A stretch of DNA of 64,000 bases from Planoprotostelium fungivorum (lineage: Eukaryota > Evosea > Variosea > Cavosteliida > Cavosteliaceae): the NCBI GenBank assembly GCA_003024175.1, contig MDYQ01000040.1, positions 1 through 64,000 on the forward strand, read 5' to 3'. How positions within the stretch are numbered: position 1 is the stretch's first letter; each line of letters starts with the position of its first letter. Positions 60,054 to 64,000 of the stretch are shown here, in pieces. The position numbers were made by a program, and so were the translations under genes. A model generated the notes under the pieces. That model worked only from the letters and a program-made list of their open reading frames with translations, had not been told where the DNA came from and ran no database searches.

Positions 60054-62375
60054 ATGAGCCGTAGAGGAACGATCAATCGACAACCGAGTTTGTTCACTTC
60101 GTATGTCTAGTATCTGACGCTGTCAGTCATAGAAGGCTTCTTGTGGAAGCGGGGGGAAGGTATCACAGGATTGAGATGGAAGAGGAGGTGGTTCTCTTTG
60201 TTTGATGACAAATTGAATTATTATGCGAACAAAGGAGAGGCTCCGCTGGGTGATTATTCACCGTCACATCATACGAGTATTGACCATCGATTGGTAGGTA
60301 TGATCGACCTGACTTCCTCGAAGAAATTGACGATCAGGGTACCCACTCTCGATCCGATGTCCACGACAAGGAGATCATCACCTACTCTCCATTTCTTCAT
60401 AGAGACATTCGATCGCAGTTGGTCATTTCAGGTGCATGCGAATATCTCTTCGACACCCTCTAACCCCACGGATAGGCGGACGATCAGACACAGTTGGATG
60501 AATGGGTCTCTGCTCTCAATCGCTACTCGACACAGAGAAACAATGGACACGTGATCGAATGACATTGTGTTTCATCGATGGATGACCATCACAGTTCGAT
60601 AGCTCTCTCGTCCACGAGAACCTCTTCACCGAGTTATCGGACGATGAGAGGATCAATCTCAAACGATTATTTCAATATCCCTTCCATGTGTGTATGACTG
60701 ATCGCATGGGTTTAGACATTGAAACGTTGCAGATGCACGCCAGTGGTTTCATCCGTCTCTTCACTTTCTTAGACATTCCAGACAGCACGACGGAATTTCA
60801 ATGGAACGAGACACACACCATTGGAGCTCTCGTGTTGGTGGAGCAGACTCTCAGCAAACAATTTTCATTTCGAGTGTTAGATCCAGAGGTGTGAAGAGAA
60901 GAGCTTCAGATGTCTATCGATCATGGCGTGTGACGCGGATGGATGATGATGATGATGATGAACAGTCTTCGGCAGTGTCTTGGGTGTGTCCCGTAGATCT
61001 ATCTACGACCAATTACGAAGAGGAGACGGAATACTTCCACTCGTTCGATGGAAACAAGGACGACGTAGAAGAATTGAAAGATGTCACGGAGCAACAGAGA
61101 CGAGAGGTGAAGATGACATGATCATCGCAATGTGATCATGATGCGATCGTGATCGACACCATGTTGATCGCATGACTGACTCGTGAATAGGCAGACTACC
61201 GGATTGGATTTTCATTCAGCTCCATCGTCGAATCTCAAATGATGTTTGATAAGGTCACCGAGTTGAAGAATCGATCGAGAGAGGAAGTTGCGGTGCCAGA
61301 GAGACAGAATTCAGACGGCCTCATGCAACAGATCACACCGACGGGTGATCATCTCCACGATCTCGATCATCATCGTAATCATCATCTCTCACCGATGCGT
61401 CACATCGTGAACAATATTTTCACATTCATAATCTACATCACGATCGTCATCACGATCGTCAATCACGATCATTGCCATCATCGAAATGACAATCTGACAT
61501 TGCATCAGTTCGGAGATATCTCAAGATATTCCAAAAGAACATCGATGAAGAAGAAGAGGTAGAACCACAGGAGTCAGAAATATCCACGATCATTCCAGGA
61601 ACTTTCCAGCACGTCTCCCACGTAGGTGTCAATGCGAGGGGCAGAATAGAGGTGTGGGATTTATTCCATTTTATTTCGATTTATTTCATCAATTTGGGAC
61701 CTCATTGAGAATATCGCAGACGCGAGGACAGCTGCCGTCCCAATGGATCTCACAGAACGAAAGGTGGCACAAATTCTTCCTGGAATCTGGTCTACAACCT
61801 GCCGAATTGAAAGATGAAGAGATCGCCAGGGACCTCATCGAGTCGACGACACAGTTTCTCATTCATCTACAACCCACTGGTGATGAATCTGATCCTCACA
61901 CGATCATCGGACATCATCGAGATCAGAATCACCTTTGTCATATTTCCATCGTGTGGTGAAATCAAACGACATCATCGGGATGCATCATCATCCGTTGTTG
62001 ATGGTGATCTGATGGATGCCACACAGTTCCAGAAAAAGAGACGACGGATCAGATGAGATTATCCAGGAGGTCACAATACTTGACCGGCAACTCGGCCGAG
62101 ACTTTACAAGCTGCTCTCAACTCTAAGTCCAGCCCCAGATCCTCTTACGCCACAAAGTCCTTCTCCTTCAATCAAGTCCCAAACACGGTGATTAAAATCA
62201 AAAAAATCCTCTCTCTTCCATAGGAAGGAGGAACACAGACAGAAGAAGGGACTGAAGAGCCATTCAGATGCCAAAGATGAAGCCCAACCAAGAGAACGAA
62301 CTCAAGGGCAAGATCGAATCGTTCATCACGGAGAGGAGGAAGAGGGAGTCATTGCAAAAGCCTCTTCAGGACTAA
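60054..62375 (+). CDS. PH domain plus CRIB (Rho-GTPase binding) protein
   Basis: Plus-strand exons give an N-terminal PH domain (IEGFLWKRGEGITGLRWKRR, WFSLFDDKLNYYANKGE, LHFFIETFDRSWSFQ, and a QLDEWVSALNRYS helix). A middle region of unknown type follows (NLFTELSDDERINLKRLFQ, MHASGFIRLFTFLDIP, AVSWVCPVDLSTTNY). Then comes a CRIB motif, ISTIIPGTFQHVSHVGVNARG (consensus ISxPxxFxHxxHVG), followed by LPSQWISQNERWHKFFLESG, the equivalent of the PAK autoregulatory segment. No kinase domain follows, so it is an effector or adaptor for Cdc42/Rac-type GTPases rather than a PAK. The start at 60054 (MSRRGTINRQP) joins the PH domain across a 38-nt intron. The 3' end between 62,060 and 62,375 is not resolved; a plausible tail ends RRKRESLQKPLQD. 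Confidence 0.6.
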
Positions 62376-62496
62376 GAGTCTATAATGTTTGGAGACGGGA
62401 TGAGAGGACATTCTTAAAGTAATGGTGTGGCAGATGAGAGAGGATGAGAACATGTAAATGAAGATCACATGATGCTCACGCGTGAAAACTTTATTT

Positions 62497-62550
62497 CACT
62501 CTCAGATAGACATCACCACTCGGGCTTCGATGTCATTCTTCATCAGCGTG
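62497..62550 (-). promoter_or_regulatory. SECIS element of the selenoprotein M gene
   Basis: In the transcript, a short lower stem (CACGCU with GAGUG, one mismatch) leads to the AUGA core (62540-62543). An 11-position upper stem follows: AGAAUGACAUC (62529-62539) pairs with GAUGUCUAUCU (62504-62514), with two central mismatches. The 14-nt apical loop starts GAAG and supplies the AA. The stem is followed by GA of the non-Watson-Crick quartet. It lies about 30 nt after the stop codon and just before an AAATAAAG poly(A) signal, as expected for a eukaryotic SECIS. Confidence 0.75.
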
Positions 62551-62578
62551 CATCATGTTCCTCTATCTTACAGACATT

Positions 62579-63113
62579 CTATAGATTCGTGTGCTTTACG
62601 AATCCCCTCTCCTGTAAAAGCTTGTGAAGTCCAGCTTGATCGTATTTGGCCAGATCAAGTCGTTCGATCTCCTTCTCTTCAGAGTTATAGAAGGCGATCT
62701 CTGGATTGTGACCGGGTATCCATTTAACGGTTACTTCTGGAGCGCTGCATGAGAGTCAATACATTACACGATCCATTTGATGGGCACTCACTACACTTTG
62801 ATCTCATTCAATAAGAAATCTTTCACTTTTGGGAGAGCGTTCAATCTTCATCTGTTGCAAGACTGTCTATCGTCAATACGATGTCATATCATCACCTTCG
62901 ACCTACCTCTACAGCAGCTCGAACCGGTTTGTTTGGATCGTTCTTTACAGCTGCTTCCTCGACATGTGGTCTCTCCTCTACTGCATTTTCATCTTTCGAT
63001 GGAATCCTTGCTGCGGGTACTTTTTCCGCTGGTATTGATCTCGTCAGACTCTGCTGAACGAAGAAGAGGCTGATCACTGTGGCCGCGACCAACAGCAGGT
63101 TCCTCCCTCTCAT
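62579..63113 (-). CDS. SELENOM: selenoprotein M, with in-frame UGA as selenocysteine
   Basis: SelM is a small ER thioredoxin-fold oxidoreductase with a CxxU centre. Three exons, 62907-63113, 62792-62862 and 62579-62744, join in phase over 44- and 47-nt introns into 147 residues. Exon 1 encodes a signal peptide (MRGRNLLLVAATVISLFFVQ) and an acidic spacer. Exon 2 reads SCNR, then TGA (62848-62850, residue 74), then RLNALPKVKDFLLNEIKV. This matches animal SelM, CGGU followed by QLNRLKEVKAFV. Exon 3 completes APEVTVKWIPGHNPEIAFY and IERLDLAKYDQAGLHKLLQERGF (animal HLPGADPELVLL and INALVQELGF). A SECIS-like hairpin lies in the 3' UTR. The TGA as a real stop is very unlikely given the conserved downstream exons. 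Confidence 0.85.
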
Positions 63114-63233
63114 CCGGTCGCTGTGATGCGATGTGAAGGTCTATCGAAAATAATTACATCTACAAGTAATCTCGACCATTTTATCAGGCATCTTGCATCA
63201 CGATGCGATAACAGCCACAGATCCCCTTTCTCA

Positions 63234-64000
63234 TCACATGAAGTCATCTTCCAGTTCTTGATAAGTCTTTTGTGTCTCTCGGTTGGATGTCATGTTCTCG
63301 CTGACCATGATCGAATCGTAGCTCTCCATCTCTTTCTTCTTCGCCGCTTCTTCCAATTTGTATTTCTCTTGATCTCTCTGCATCGGGTCATTCTCGCATC
63401 ACGATCATCTCCACACCATGTCTGCATTGGACTTCTTCTGTTTCTCTCTGATCTCTCGATCTCTCTGCGCCCTCTGTCCTATTCGAATTCAGCACAGTCA
63501 TGTTACATCGGACGTCGATCGACATCGCTCACCGGCGAGATCAGGATAGCTCTCTTTCTTCGTTTTATTCAAACGATTGACGATCTCATTCTTTCTCTTA
63601 TCGATCTTGTATTTTCGTACTTCATTCTGTTGATGAAATGCAACCTGGATGATTTAGGACATTAAGATGATGATTCACAATGCACCTGACCGACGTCCAT
63701 GGCGCCCGTTTTCTTCAAGTTAGCCCATGGAGTGTAAACGATGGTGATATTGTTCTCTTTGTTACCTGCATGGTATGTTAACATGGATCAACATTGAGAA
63801 ATATTTACCATCGATACTGTTTGCCTTCACAAGTTGGCAACAGTCTTCTAAAACGGAAGCTGGTATACCTTCAATAGTCTGGTTCTACATGATCATCAGT
63901 TAGCTGACTTGAAAGAACATGTGATATATGATTACCTCGTCTAGACGCAGGTAAACGTGAGCAGAAGAGAATTTATCCACGTGAAACCAGATGTCCTCTG
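63234..64000 (-). CDS. CCDC25: CCDC25 homologue (NFACT-R domain), cut by window end
   Basis: CCDC25 (yeast Jlp2) carries the NFACT-R/DUF814 domain related to ribosome quality control factor NEMF; the human protein also senses extracellular DNA. The gene enters from beyond 64000 and lacks its first 40 or so residues. Visible exons read [20 protein letters not shown] (nearly identical to human), [38 protein letters not shown] with [43 protein letters not shown] and the coiled-coil tail ending [13 protein letters not shown] then EDDFM. Introns are 40-55 nt. Stop at 63234-63236, about 120 bp upstream of the SelM start on the same strand. Confidence 0.9.

Overview
This is nuclear DNA from a compact eukaryotic genome. 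Nearly every gene is split by short GT-AG introns (mostly 30-70 nt, many rich in GATGAT/CATCAT), intergenic gaps are often only 20-400 bp, and 3' UTRs are very short. The gene content fits a unicellular protist with a ciliated stage (BBS7 and a TEDC1-like gene), PH-domain AKT/PKB signalling, and an I/LWEQ plus villin-headpiece module like that at the C-terminus of amoebozoan talin. A flagellate-forming amoebozoan is my best guess, by inference only. All exon joins were made by eye.

Region 1 (1-9,400) is repeat-rich and gene-poor. It holds a CLC chloride-channel fragment, several dispersed repeats, a degraded transposase-like segment, and a short secreted-protein gene in an AT-rich patch. Three single-N joins (1376, 2539, 6840) are each flanked by near-identical direct copies, so they look like unmerged contig overlaps rather than real duplications.

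Region 2 (9,600-22,200) carries a WD40 gene with nearly uniform blades; a large minus-strand gene that reads in frame through two Ulp1/SENP-type protease modules into a KDM6-like JmjC domain; a tubulin cofactor D (TBCD) fragment cut off at both ends; and an AT-rich secreted-protein gene.

Region 3 (22,600-64,000) is a dense housekeeping block: cytochrome P450, a CDC123/D123-like protein, a YqeY/AIM41 protein, REV1, a GH18 glycosidase, PGAP3, ATPSCKMT, an Hsp70 fusion, prefoldin subunit 5, a multi-pass membrane protein, DHCR24, a TEDC1-like gene, AKT/PKB, an M1 aminopeptidase, BBS7, a PRMT7/9-like methyltransferase, a PH-CRIB protein, selenoprotein M and CCDC25 (cut by the window end).

The most striking gene is at 36284-40189. 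Fourteen exons join in consistent phase into one 1,057-residue protein: a complete Hsp70, then three NPF motifs, an I/LWEQ actin-binding domain, a coiled coil and a C-terminal villin headpiece. A chaperone fused to an endocytic/actin adaptor is an architecture I do not know from described families. Other highlights are the Ulp1-Ulp1-JmjC gene, a selenoprotein M with an in-frame UGA and a recognisable SECIS, and repeated overlap of stop codons with the AATAAA signal.
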